Shown here piece by piece: positions 1-10,566 of a DNA stretch of 64,000 bases. Source of the stretch: Berberis thunbergii (Eukaryota; Streptophyta; Magnoliopsida; Ranunculales; Berberidaceae); the NCBI GenBank assembly GCA_003290165.1, contig QNQO01000451.1, positions 620,001 through 684,000 of the forward strand, written 5' to 3'. The translations under genes were made by a program, and so were the position numbers. The notes beneath the pieces are model-generated. The model ran no database searches. It was not told where the DNA came from and saw only the letters and a program-made list of their open reading frames with translations. How positions within the stretch are numbered: the stretch's first letter is position 1; each line of letters starts with the position of its first letter.

Positions 1-362
1 AATATAGTTTTTTTACTAAGTTAATCTTGATGGGTCCATCAACTGATAATCGTGATGGATCTTGATGTGCATCATGTGGTGTAGTGTAACCATATATGAA
101 GTTGTTTTAAAGATAAAGAAGGGAACAAAAGTTACAGAAGAGTTGAAGGACATAGCTGCAAGGTTGATTTAAGTTTGTTGAACAATGACAACAGAGTAGT
201 ATTGAGAGGTGAAAGAGTTACAGAAGAAGAGAAGAAAAAAAGTTAAAAAAGAGTTGAAGGACAGAGAGTGAGAGACGAACCTATCAAAGTAGGTTTGATA
301 GCTACTATCATCATCTAGTAACCAATCAAAAGTCGTACGAAATTTAATAGCCGATTGCAACA

Positions 363-1445
363 TCAAATGGGTGGAGTTTCACCTTGTTGATACATCCAAT
401 AGCCTTTACCAGCAATTTTAATTTGCTTCACAAAACTTTTAAATAATTCCAACCTAGAAGGAGATGACCTAGCATATTGAACAACATTATGAATGCTTTG
501 AATACAAGTATTCAACTCATTCAACCCATCACCGACAATCAAATTCAGAATATGTGCAATACACCTCACATGCAAATCTTCCCCACCTAACAAAAGTGCA
601 TCCGGTCTTGGCCAATCCCCCAATCTCTTAATCAAATAACTCAATCCCGAGTCATTGGAAGAAGCATTATCAGCTGTAACGGTGAGAAGTTTTTCTGCCA
701 ACTATTTAGACACTCCTCCAAAAGTCTCCCAATAGAATTACCCTTGTGGTTTGGAATCAAACAAAAACTCAAAATCTTATTATGCAACATCCAATCATCA
801 TCAATAAAATGTGCAGTAACAACTATGTAATTAAGGTTTTGAAGAGATGTCCATGTATCAGTTGTTGTGCACTTCGTATATCCACGTATAAACTCCTTCA
901 ATGATTGCCTTTGGGAATAATACACAAAAATAACATCTCTAGACTCTAGCCACAGTTTAACAACATGAAACTTTCTATTTAGGACATGCTCTCAAGCAAA
1001 ATTCCCCAAACCCTCCCTCCTTTACAAAATTAAAGGTAACTTATCTATAATTACCATCTCAACACATGCTTTGATAATTTCTTTTTGACTAAACCCAATT
1101 ACAACTTCTGTAGGGTTACTATAAGACAAGACATTTTATTTTGCGGACATCTTTTCCTTATTGGGGGGTATTTCTTACATCTATCATTATGACCAATCAA
1201 AGATGATGTCCTATTTTTCGAACAAGCCGCAAAAGTTTTACTACAATAATTGCACTTAGCCTAGTTCCTTTACTAGACGTATACCTTTCATAGTGATCCC
1301 AAATGTCAGCTCGCTACCTTTCTTGTTGTTCGGCGAGAAGATCGCGTACCTCAACAACTGACCCACTTCCGCCTTCAAGCACCCTTGGAGCTCCACCTTC
1401 TATTTGATGGCTTGATATTGAATTGGTCTTGAACTTGAGGTGATG
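363..1445 (-). pseudogene. hAT-superfamily transposase remnant (BED-finger, RICESLEEPER type)
   Basis: Reading the minus strand, about 1320 to 1150 encodes a BED zinc finger: WDHYERY, then after a one-base frameshift CNYCSKTFAAC and GHNDRC, which supply the C-x2-C and H-x4-C ligands. Further on, 925-641 and 701-363 encode typical hAT transposase core segments, with TTTDTWTS, HFIDDDW, TADNASSND and RCIAHILNLIV. The last is the conserved region around the second catalytic aspartate and the C-x2-H motif. The pieces lie in different frames and the C-terminal dimerisation domain is not visible, so this is a dead copy. Family membership rests on these motifs, and plant hAT proteins of this type use 8-bp target duplications. 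I could not find its terminal inverted repeats. Confidence 0.82.
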
Positions 1446-1739
1446 ATAAATCACTTACAATTTCCATCTACATAAATCAATAAAAAAAATAGTTCACATA
1501 AAGTTTTACCATATACATATCCAAAAAACATTAATACCTAAGATTTTCTCTTCTTTGATGAACCATTTGAGTTATTGGTGATCACCATCATGTAAAAAAA
1601 ATTCCTTGTTCAACATAATACATAGTTACACAATGTCAGAATTGAGATTAACCCATTAAAGAAAAATTCCATGTTCATATACAAGAATCTCAACAATCAT
1701 ATACAATAAAAGTAACAAATAACAATAAAAGCAACTAAA
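1446..1739. other. A/T-rich stretch, no gene seen
   Basis: No coding potential is visible. A diverged partial copy of the tandem unit that follows lies at about 1618-1700. This could be the 5' flank of the dead hAT transposase. Confidence 0.5.
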
Positions 1740-2037
1740 CTGAAAAATTCCATGTTACACAGTCAAAATTGAGAAGAACCCATTGAGTTCTTTGATTCCC
1801 TCGAGTGCTTGAGTTATGAAATTAATTTTTTCCCCTCATCTCAAACACAATAAAAGCAACAAATAACAATAAAAGCAACTGAAACAACTGAAAAATTCCA
1901 TGTTACACAAAGTTAGAATTGAGAATAACCCATTGAGTTCTTTGATTCCCTCGAGTGCTTGAGTTCTGAAATTAAATTTCTTTCCTTCATCTCAAACACA
2001 ATAAAAGCAACAAATAACAAGAGGAACAAATATGAAC
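1740..2037. repeat. Two-copy tandem repeat, unit about 149 bp
   Basis: A block starting TGAAAAATTCCATGTTACAC at about 1740 recurs at about 1888. It contains the shared phrase TTCCCTCGAGTGCTTGAGTT and runs on to CAAACACAATAAAAGCAAC. The copies are nearly identical and abut with a period of about 148-150 bp. No coding function is apparent. Confidence 0.8.
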
Positions 2038-2763
2038 AAAACTTTGAGATAAAACATGAAACTTTAGAAGATCTGTTCAGAAGATAAAAGAAAAAAGGGA
2101 TGCTTTTGGTTGATGTTGTTGATGACAGAAAAATAAGGGGAAAAAGAAGAGAAGAAGAAGAAGGAAGAGGGTCGTACCTTTGAAAGATAGGAGGTGGTTG
2201 ATGTGCCTTGTTGGTGGTCAAGGATGCACGGACTCGGACACGTGTGTTGTGTCGGACACGGATACGACACAACAATTTTAAAAAAATTAGGACTCGACGA
2301 CACGTCAAACCTTTTTTTTTTTTGTTAAAAGAATATTAACCTAACCAAGTTGTAAACAAGGGAGAACTTTAGGCCCCTTGTTAGGGTTTGGGTATCCGAT
2401 TAGAAATGCCAATACTGTAAATGCAAATCAATTCTTTGGCTAGTGTAACTTTGTCAATTGTCAATTATGTAGTTCATTTTGAAAATCTTGTGCGCTAAAA
2501 AAGTTGTAAACAAAATAATTGAAAAAGTAGAAGGCCAATTGAGTCTCTTTCTTACCCTCATTACCTACCATTAATTAATGTTACCAACCATTATTTAATA
2601 TTACCTACCATTAATTAATGTGAAGACTCTACCTACCATTATTTAATGTTATCTACCATTATTTGTTCTTTCTTAATTCTTTTTTTTTTCAATAAAAACA
2701 AGATTTGTTTCCTTGGATTCCAGTCTATTAACATGTGGCCATCATTCTTATCATAACATAGCT

Positions 2764-4531
2764 AAAGGAAGCACAAACTCTTTGAAAACTTGTCGTATCC
2801 GTGTCTGACACGTATCGGACACATGACACTCGCTCGACACGCGCCAGATACTTGGTCAACGTGTTGGCAGGTGTGAGACACATGATCAATGTGATTAACA
2901 TGTCAGACACACCTCCGATACACCTGGAACTTGGTCAGGACACAGTCAAGACTTGAAAACCAACTTTGTTTTATTTTTTACTTTTAGATGTTTGCAGATA
3001 ACCACGTAATGTAATGGTTGTTGACAATGTTTTAAAAAGCGTTTTTAAGACTCGAGGCGGTCAAGCTTTATCCGAGGCGAAGCGTAGCCTCGAGGCAAAG
3101 CGAGGCGTTTTTTTGTAAAAAAAAATAGTGAAAATATATGTATTGTTTGTTGGGTTTGTGGCATTTTCGTATCTTGTAAAAAAATAGTGAAAACACATGC
3201 AGCTAAGCTCAATTTCAACATCATTCTTTACACCTTGACTTTCCCAATGTCCCCAAAAACCATTAAAATTTCTTTCCTTTATGAATGTATTGATGAAGGC
3301 AGGAAACTTTGGGTTAAGGAGCCATCCCTTAATATGTTATCAAGGATCCCTTAAAGAGAAATGAAGTACCCCAAAAACATGTCCCTAGTTAGAGGGTTTT
3401 GCCATTAAGCATCTTAAATGGACTTCTTAATTTTGATGCATTGTTTCACAATATCAATGGATCTTCAAAAATGATTAAATACTTCTTTCTTATTTTCCAA
3501 AAAGCAGAGAGCAAAGAGAACAGAGGCAGAGAGCAGAAAGCAGAAAGGGAGTTGACTCGACTCGAGGCAGAGAGGGAGAGAACAGAGGCAGATAGCAGAA
3601 AGGGAGTCGACTCGAGGCAGAGAGCAGAGAGAACAGAGGTAGAGAGCAGAGAGGGAGATAACAGAGGCAGAGAGGGAGTCGACTCGAGGGTTCGATCGAT
3701 TACGACAAAGAGTGTTCGATCGATTACGATCGGAGGTAGAGACATCGATTTCGATTTCGACAGAGAGGGTTCGAATGTTCGATCGACAGAGAGGGTTCTT
3801 CAACTCGATGTCGTCCTCAGCATCACCATCAGTGAGAGTCAACTTCAATTGTAGATCCTGGTTCGATCTTCTTCTTCTCTTCTTCCTTCCCCTCTTCTCT
3901 GTCTGCAAATGAAACGAGGAACCGAAATAAAATCTATTAGGTTTTTGCAAATCTATTTGGTTCGTTGGATCGTTTTAGAGATCTGAAGCTAATTAGATGA
4001 TCAATAAGTACAAAAGCGTACGCCTCAAAACGCTTCAAGGCGTACGCTTTGGAACACAAAGGTGCTCACCTTCAATTGGCACCTCAACTCGTACGCGCCG
4101 AGGCAATTTCTGTGCGCCTAGCCTCGACTCGCGTCTCAAGGCGTACGCCTCAATCACCTTTTAAAACACTGGTTGTTGATCTATCTGAAATGAATGACTA
4201 TTTCAATTAACATTTAAGATAAATAGGGCAAAAGCCACTAAAGCATATAGGTAGTCTATGTTTCTTCTTAATCGTTGCTTTTTAATTTCTCTCATTTGCT
4301 TCTTCTCCCCTCTACTTCTTCTCCACTATAATTTATCTCTATTTTAATTTTTTCTTGCAACAGTGTCATCTTCTTTAAGATGCTCTAAGAAGACACTTTA
4401 TTAGATTATTTATATGACTTACTAAAAAATAGTATGACATGTACCCGAGTCCTAGTTTTTCGGAAATTGTCGAATAGGCGTGTCGTGTCCATGTTCGACA
4501 TGACGTGTGTTTCCGTATCCGTGCATCCTTG
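2764..4531 (-). mobile_element. Second GGATGCACGG-family element, inverted, nested and itself interrupted
   Basis: The left boundary AAAGGAAGCACAAACTC is the family's right-type end seen in reverse. The right boundary CCGTATCCGTGCATCCTTG is its left-type end in reverse. An exact 8-bp target duplication ACATAGCT flanks it (2756-2763 and 4532-4539). A separate hAT-like element (3025-4171) sits inside, and without it the copy is only about 0.6 kb, so it is internally deleted relative to its relatives. It lies inside the outer 2219-6153 copy. Confidence 0.75.
3025..4171. mobile_element. Non-autonomous hAT-like element with CGAGGC/GCCTCG termini
   Basis: The termini are CAATGTTTTAAAAAGCG and CCTTTTAAAACACTG. 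Both are followed inward by stacked GAGGCG / GCGTACGCCTC words. An exact 8-bp target duplication GTTGTTGA lies at 3017-3024 and 4172-4179. The interior (3500-3900) is a purine-rich block of CAGAGAGCAGAGAG and CTCGAGGCAG repeats with GATCGAT words. Overlapping ORFs there on both strands are low-complexity shadows, not genes. The same terminal class (CAGTGTTCTAAAAA) is seen at 54661-55321, so two members of one hAT-like family occur in the window. Confidence 0.83.
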
Positions 4532-4597
4532 ACATAGCTTAAAGAAACTAAAGAGACATGGTGTGCATAAACGGAAGAAACAAACATCAACCTCCAC

Positions 4598-5614
4598 CTG
4601 GGATGCACGGACTCGGATACGCATATCGTATCGGATACGACACGGCGACTCGGCAATTTTCAAAAAATTAGAACTCGGGGACTCGACGACACGTCAAACT
4701 TATTTTATTTTTATATTTTATTAAAAATTATTAACATAATGTCATAACTCATAAATAATAATTAATAATATAAATATATAAAACATCTAAATGCAATGAG
4801 CTTAATTAATGAAATTATTTGAATGAATGAAAAGTTTAGGTACATAAGTGAAAATTAGGGTAATGAATTCTAATATGGGTTGGGCCTAATTTGGACCATA
4901 CACAACACATCAATGTAATCAATATAGACAGCACAAAGTAATGGAAGTCAATTCATAAGAACAAAGTATCCTGACCAATATCTCATAAATGATAATACAT
5001 GGGAGGCGCAGGAAGTTGAAGAAACAGTCTCGATCTCCCCTCCCAGTCGAATCAACTTGAAGACCCAGTCTCAATCTCCCCTCCCAGATTCTCAACTTGA
5101 AGAAAGAAAGTTGAAGACCCAGTCGATCTCTCTCCCAGATTCTCTCCCAGACTGTCGATCTCTCTCCCAGATTCTCAACTCGACGCAGGAAGTTGAAGAA
5201 ACAGCTTTCGCTCCCAGACTGTTGATCTCTCTCCCTGCTTGATCTCCCCTCCCAGTCGAATCAGTCGATCGATCAGATGGGAGGCGCAGGAAGTTGAAGA
5301 AACAGCAAAAGCTCGATCGATCTCTCTCCCTGATCGATGGATCTCCCTGGTCAATCGATCTCTCTGATCGATGGATCTCTGTGCTCGATCTCTGGGTAGA
5401 TTTCAGCCGTCCGATTTGACTAAGATCTGAAAAAAAAAATAAAAAATCTAGCAACTGAATCCTGACTGTATCCGGACCGAGTCAGGCCGTATCCTGACTA
5501 AGTCACGTTGACCGCGTGTCGGATACGTATCGAATGTGAATCGCATGCGTATCCGTATCCGACATGCGTATTTCTAGGATTCGGAGGGTTTTGCCGAGAA
5601 TCCGTGCTTCCTAG
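4598..5614 (+). mobile_element. Third GGATGCACGG-family element, complete
   Basis: It runs from CTGGGATGCACGGACTCGG to AATCCGTGCTTCCTAG, with an exact 8-bp target duplication ACCTCCAC at 4590-4597 and 5615-5622. The left subterminal block has ATCGTATCGGATACGACAC, then GGCAATTTTCAAAAAATTAG and CGACGACACGTCAAAC, which are shared with the other copies. The right block has CCGTATCCTGACTAAGTCA and GACCGCGTGTCGGATACG. The centre (5030-5400) is CTCCCAGATTCTC- and GATCGATC-rich. At 1017 bp it has no transposase and is non-autonomous. It is inserted in the outer copy only about 60 bp from the inverted copy. Confidence 0.83.
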
Positions 5615-6153
5615 ACCTCCACTCATGCCCATGAACATGACCAACATGATCGTTTTCTTCCTTGGTACAGATCTGAAGTCGAGATCATCTTATTCCTCGG
5701 TAAGAAATCGAAACAACCAAGCGAGATTGTCTTCTTCCTTGGCATAGATCTGAACCAAGACGAGGTCATCGTCTTCCTTGGAAAAAATTTCTTCTCAAAT
5801 TAGAAGTGGGAGTGAGAGGATAGGAGGGACGGTGGTAGGAGGTGGTCGCCTCAAGCTTTCTTCTTGTTCTCCTCTTATTTTTTTTGCTTTTTTCTTCTTC
5901 ATTTCTCTTTATTCTGTGGCTTTTTGCAATCCACTGAAGTCAAGAAGAAATCCTAATTGGGATTCACCCAATATGATATTAGCACCCAAGTGAAAAAAAC
6001 AAAATAAAATATAAAAAATGTTGTTTGGACCATGTCAGGCGCGTGCGTGTCAGATCTGTTGATCGCGTGTCGAATACATGTCGAGCGTGTTCTGTGTATG
6101 ACACATATTCGACTCGCAAAATGGGTGTTCTTCGACGAGTCTGTGCATCCTAG

Positions 6154-6540
6154 ACGGTGGTCGATGGTGGCCGGAGGTGGTTTGGTGCTTAGATCTGCTC
6201 TTGGAAGTCTGATTGAGAGAGAGGAGAAGTTAAGCCTCATTGAGTGCTTTTATTGAGGAGGGGAGGCGGCCTGAAGAAGTCATGAAGTGAAATTTTGTGT
6301 TTGTTGTTTAGGGTTTGGGAGAAAACTTGTTTTGTGTTTAGGGTTTGAGATTTGGGAGTGTGTCACGTGAGGGACGGAGGGTATTTGGGGAATGATTTGT
6401 ACATCCGATTCGGTTCAGTTTTGGTGATTCAATTTCGATTTTTATTCGGTTATTTTCGGCTCGGTTCAATTCTGTTTGGTTAATTCGGTCGGTTTTCAGG
6501 GACGAATTAACACCCCTATTTATGATTGTTTAAGGACCAC
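6154..6540. other. Intergenic, G/T-rich, with a repeat end near 6400-6520
   Basis: There is no gene. Positions 6400-6520 contain stacked TTCGGTT/GGTTCGG words ending in ACGAATTAACACCCCTA. This resembles the terminus of a degenerate hAT-type element (AGGGGTGTTAATTCGT read in reverse). The partner end was not found. Confidence 0.4.
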
Positions 6541-6930
6541 CCTTTTGGGTAGTTTTGGACAATGGGCAATAGCTGGCCCACTATCCGGCTTCTGTCCCAC
6601 CCAAGGTGGGCCTTTGCTTGCTTCGCTCGTTTTGCGATATTTATAGAGAAAATTCTTTTATCCCACTTAGTGCGGATCCCAAGGCGCATATGTTGAAACA
6701 AGCTAAAACTTTGACACTTTGTTTCTTTTGGTCGTCTTTAATTTTGACAATGGGCGATAGCCAGCCTACTATCTGGCTTGTGCCCCGCCCAAGGTGGGCC
6801 TTTCGCTCTCTTTGCGATATTTATAGAAACTTTCCTTTATCTCACTTTGTGCAGATCTCAAAGCGCACATGTTGAAACAAGCTGAAACTTTAACACTTTG
6901 TTTCTTTAACATCTTTAATTTTCTTCAAAA
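6541..6930. repeat. Two-copy tandem repeat, unit about 195 bp
   Basis: Both copies begin with GACAATGGGC and contain CCAAGGTGGGCCTTT, TTTGCGATATTTATAGA and CATGTTGAAACAAGCT, ending ACACTTTGTTTCTTT. The second begins at about 6748. The copies have diverged by numerous substitutions, so the duplication is old. A related stretch, with CACCTTGGGTGCGACCAGCC and ACCACCCGAAAGGGTGG, lies at 21860-22130 inside a CENH3 intron. The unit is therefore probably part of a dispersed mobile element. Confidence 0.7.
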
Positions 6931-7261
6931 TTTCAGCTCAATGATATTCATTTAGTCATGTGTATGTAGAGTCCTTAATTTACAATGAAAACTAAAGCGG
7001 CTCTACAAGATTAGTAAAAACCAGTTTTTGTCCTAATGTGCTAACAACTATGTAATTATAATTTAGGTTAACTACTCAAAGGTGTTGTTATCTTGTCCAA
7101 TTTATTTGAAATAATTCTCCATTACATTTCTAGTATTCAACTAAGCATATTCTAGTAGTGAGCGACATTACAATCTTCTCTATGGTTTTTGCATTTTCTC
7201 TATTTCTTTCTCTCAACATATGCTACTAACTTATTTACGATCATAAACTAATTATAAAATA
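6931..7261. other. A/T-rich stretch, no gene seen
   Basis: Nothing recognisable. The phrase TTAATTTACAATGAAAACTAAAG also occurs in slightly changed form near 22100, which suggests the same dispersed repeat as the tandem unit just upstream. Confidence 0.4.
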
Positions 7262-7373
7262 AAAATACACATTAAATATTGACGTGTCAACGAGTTCTAA
7301 TTTTTGGAAAATTGACGAATCAACGTGTCGTGCCCGTGTCCTACACGATACACATATCTATATTCGTGCATCA
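7262..7373 (-). mobile_element. Orphan left-type end of a GGATGCACGG-family element
   Basis: Read in reverse this is CAATGATGCACGA, then palindromic GTGTATCGTGTAGGACACGG, GTCAATTTTCCAAAAATTAG and GTTGACACGTCAATA, the same order as the left ends at 2219, 4598 and 7483. No matching right-type end was found to its left. It is a truncated copy or one broken by later insertions. Confidence 0.65.
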
Positions 7374-7482
7374 TTGTCAGTGTTTAGGCAGTCTTTTAGA
7401 GCATGCTAGAAATAGACTGCAAAGTTCCTTAGATATAAATTTTTTTTTCTTTTTTGCACTTGAATAACCATTTGTTCACAAT

Positions 7483-8596
7483 CAAGGATGCACGGACTCA
7501 AATACGCGTGTCGTGTCGGACACGGATACGACACGACGATTCGGCAATTTTCAAACAAATAGGATTGGGCGACACAGTCAAACTTATTTTTTTAACTCAT
7601 ATGAACATAAATAATTATAGTGAACAATCCAAACATATCAATATAACATTCATTCATTAAAAATTTCAAATGCATCATAAAGTCAAGTCATACTCATAAA
7701 GCATAAGCAACATAATTTAGTAATTTGAGAATGTAAATTGATAATTTCATTAACTCACCAGCTAGGCGGCTACATCTCTTCATTAACTGGTGGATCAACT
7801 GACACATTTCCTTCATTCAATAGCCCAGTCTCTAGCTCAGGTTCATCAAGTGAAATACTGACAATCTCAAGCATTCCAGTAGCATCCAAATTCATGTGTA
7901 AAAAGAAAGATTAGAGACATGGAGAGTCTCATATTCATGAAATCAGAATATGGAAGAAGCAGAAAAAAAAAAAAATCAATGATGAAAACACTAGAAATTA
8001 AGCATAGAAATCAGAGAAGAGAATGAAGCATAGAAGAAAATTGTAGAAAAAAAACGAAAAAGAAAATCAGAACAAAAAAAAGAATTCAGTGATGATTCAG
8101 AGCAGAAGAAAATCGCAGGCAGATTAAAAAAAAAAGGTACTTGTTGAGGACAACATTGTCTCCTTCCTGCAAACTCCCTATTTCTCTAGCTCATTTTAGC
8201 AAACAACCTGAGCTTCTCGACCACCCTCGATCTCTCTCTATCTTTGGCTTGATCTCTCTCTATCTGGCTCGATCACTCTCTCTATCTTAATTGATCGATC
8301 GAACTCTATGTGGCTCGATAAATAAGAACATGTTATCTTCCTCTCTGACTTATCTTCCTCATTTCTCTGATTCTCTGTGATGAAAATTTCTAGGGTTAGA
8401 AACACTTAGGAATTAGGATCGATCAAGGGAGGATAAAAATGGGATGCTATTTGCACCCATTAAATAGTTATATGCAACCACATGTCTAGATCGTGTCCAA
8501 GACGAGTCGGCGCCAGTCAACGAATTTTGACCGTTGACCACGTGTCAAATACGTGTTGAGCGCGTGGGGGATTTTTGGAGAGTCGGTGCATTCTAG
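7483..8596 (+). mobile_element. Fourth GGATGCACGG-family element, complete
   Basis: The boundaries are CAAGGATGCACGGACTC and GAGTCGGTGCATTCTAG, with an 8-bp target duplication TTCACAAT / TTCGCAAT (7475-7482 and 8597-8604, one mismatch). The left subterminal palindrome is GTGTCGGACACGGATACGAC, followed by GGCAATTTTCAAACAAAT and GACACAGTCAAAC. The right block has TTGACCGTTGACCACGTGTC. The centre is A-rich (7950-8120), then GATCTCTCTCTATC-rich (8220-8320). At 1114 bp with no transposase it is non-autonomous. It sits directly upstream of the broken chitinase-domain gene and may have helped truncate it. Confidence 0.83.
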
Positions 8597-8631
8597 TTCG
8601 CAATTGATGAGTATTTGATGCCTAACATTTA

Positions 8632-9660
8632 GGGAGATGGAATATGAGGGTGTTGTGCTAGAGTCTTGGTCAAGGTGGGCAGCATATGGAGCATTGCAGG
8701 ATCCAGACCTGCGGAATTTGGTAATGACATGTTCTGACTCGTGAACTGAATAATTGTGTGTAAAACTATTTTTGCAATAATTGCATTAGTTTGATGGAGT
8801 AGTTTTCCAATGCAAGCACAGGGACTGCAGTTTATTAAGCAACTAGGAGAAACCTTGCATTCAAGTAAGATCTGAGAGGAACCAGAGCATCATCTCGAGT
8901 TGATATATGTAATCGAGCCAACCTGTTCAGAGAAACTACAAGCACATGACTTCGGGCCAGAAGATGAGTGATGCAGTAGATAGTTTCTTGCTTATGACAT
9001 ATGACTTCTCAGGTCCTCAGAACTCTGATCCGAATGCACCATTGAAATGGATTCAAATAACACTGAGTTTGATTCTTGGTGCAATTGGCAGTAGGCCAAA
9101 GAACCATGCTCGCATGATATTCGTTGGAATCAATTCTTTAGGAATGATTTCATGCTTTCTGGAGCTATTTAGTTGGTTATGTTATGCTTACTTCACACTA
9201 GAATTTGCTAGTTATGGAGCACAAGTGTTGCTCGTGTTATAGATGTCGACTTGTTGCATATAAACTGTAAAACCCTCTGGCTTTATAGATTTTCATTGAT
9301 ATTTTTATATCTTTGAAATTAAAGTCTTTAGAATTTTGGAGGAAAATGGGGTTGGTTCAGTATGGTTTAAATGTTTATGATTTTGCAGGATCAGGTGGTG
9401 GAGCTATCATTGGAACGGAATACCTTGATTTGTTGGAGAAGTACAGACCCGTAATTCAGTGGGAGGACAAAGTGAAAAGCATTTTTTTTTTACTCTGACA
9501 GCAATAGAATCAACCACGCTGTCTGCTATCCCTCATTGATGTCAATCTCAGTGCGTCAAAAGGAAGCTCGTGCGTTGGGAGTAGGCATCTCCATTAGGGA
9601 GATTGGACAAGGTTTGGATTACTTTTTCGATCTTTTCTATTCACGGTTTGTTCCCTGAAT
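8632..9660 (+). pseudogene. Truncated chitinase-domain-containing protein 1 (CHID1-type, GH18) pseudogene
   Basis: Pieces of the C-terminal half of a plant CHID1-like GH18 protein appear in order. They are EGVVLESWSRWAAYG with a splice-like GTAATG after DLRNL (8640-8723), LQFIKQLGETLH then HDFGPED (8825-8968), TYDFSGPQNSDPNAPLKWI (8998-9055), SGGGAIIGTEYLDLLEKYRP (9390-9450) and YPSLMSISV with GISIREIGQGLDYFFDLF (9530-9645). Lesions are a TGA at 8873-8875, a frame change near 8965, a frame change inside the exon at about 9145, and a slip in the T-run at 9483-9493. The N-terminal half and catalytic barrel start are absent; the mobile element at 7483-8596 lies where they should be. Members of the family bind or cleave glycans in the secretory pathway, but this copy cannot make a working protein. 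A full-length paralogue elsewhere in the genome is expected. Confidence 0.85.
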
Positions 9661-10309
9661 AATGTAACCTATTTTTGGTTGATGCTGCTTGAGTTCCTGC
9701 CTTCCTGGAGTGAAAACATTGTAAATCTCTGAAATTGAGACTTGCTGTATTTCCTATGATAATCAAAAGCCTGCCTATGGTGGAGTTTCATGGCCCTTGC
9801 CGAGTAGATAGGGTTTGGATAGTTACTTCCGTGACGGATTGAAGGTCTGCAGTGGTTGAGTGCTATATCACCATTGCATGTCAAAGTTGGCTTAACATTG
9901 CATCACATGAGTGATTCGTATCTTATGTTTAAATTCTGAACAGTATACACTTCTGTCGTAGTTTATGACTTTCTATCTCAGTTGCCTTGCATTTTTCCTT
10001 TTTACATAATTATAATTATGTACATGAGAAGCATTCTAAAACAATTGTTACTTCCTCATATAAGATCGTTCCCCTAGATGAACTTCCTTTTTTTTTTCTT
10101 TGGCAAATCAATGCGATCTTACAATTGCTTTGTTTTTCACTCAAGTTTTTTCTTAACTCTACATTTTAAGTGTATCGTAATTTCTCGGTTGTAACTAGAA
10201 TACGGCATAATCATATTTAAGTAAATATCTTAATGTCTTCTTCATATTTACTTAATTTTAATTTTTTATCAACAAATTATTGAAAAATGAGAGATGCAAT
10301 GCACCTGCA
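9661..10309. other. Intergenic between CHID1 pseudogene and TROL, no gene seen
   Basis: A/T-rich, with short ORFs that resemble no protein. It may include the old 3' UTR of the chitinase-like gene and distal TROL promoter DNA. Confidence 0.5.
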
Positions 10310-10317
10310 TGATAACC

Positions 10318-10566
10318 AATAACTGTGATTTTGTGAGATTTCACAAAATTTTTCGTTTTGGGTGGGGAGCCGAATTTATAAGGGTCGAAATATGATATTT
10401 CATTATTTCGAGAAGCTTTTTAAAAAACTTCGGTATTTTTTCGTAAATTCGGATAATTTTTTCTAAAACCCAAAAGATGATGAAGAAAAAACCCATTTTT
10501 TCGATTAAAATCTCAGAAAATTTTCTTAAAATCAAACCAAAATTAGTTCGATAATCAAAATCACAG
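10318..10566. mobile_element. Putative 249-bp MITE upstream of TROL
   Basis: A stretch bounded by ACTGTGATTTTG on the left and CAAAATCACAG on the right (imperfect inverted repeats) is flanked by the 8-bp direct repeat TGATAACC at 10310-10317 and 10567-10574. The interior is rich in T-runs and TTCG words. Size, inverted ends and target duplication fit a miniature hAT-type element. It ends about 330 bp before the TROL start codon, so it lies in the proximal promoter or 5' UTR. Confidence 0.5.

Larger units (their letters stand above)
2219..6153 (+). mobile_element. Outer copy of GGATGCACGG-family DNA transposon, interrupted by two other copies
   Basis: The left end reads CAAGGATGCACGGACTCGG and the right end CTGTGCATCCTAG. 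They are flanked by TTGGTGGT (2211-2218) and ACGGTGGT (6154-6161), a 6/8 match consistent with an old 8-bp target duplication. The left subterminal region carries the family signature: palindromic CGGACACG/CGGATACG words, then CAATTTT and GACACGTCAAAC. The right subterminal region (from about 6028) carries TGTCAG and CGCGTGTCGAATAC words. Removing the copies nested at 2764-4531 and 4598-5614 leaves about 1.1 kb, matching the intact copy at 7483-8596. No transposase ORF remains, so it is non-autonomous. The 8-bp duplication suggests the hAT superfamily, although the termini are not classic CAGNG. Confidence 0.62.

Noticed and set aside
3399..3950. Overlapping ORFs of 151, 161 and 99 codons on both strands
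   Set aside because: All come from a CAGAGAG/CTCGAGG low-complexity block inside a non-autonomous hAT-like element; they are Glu/Arg- or Ser/Leu-rich with no family features.
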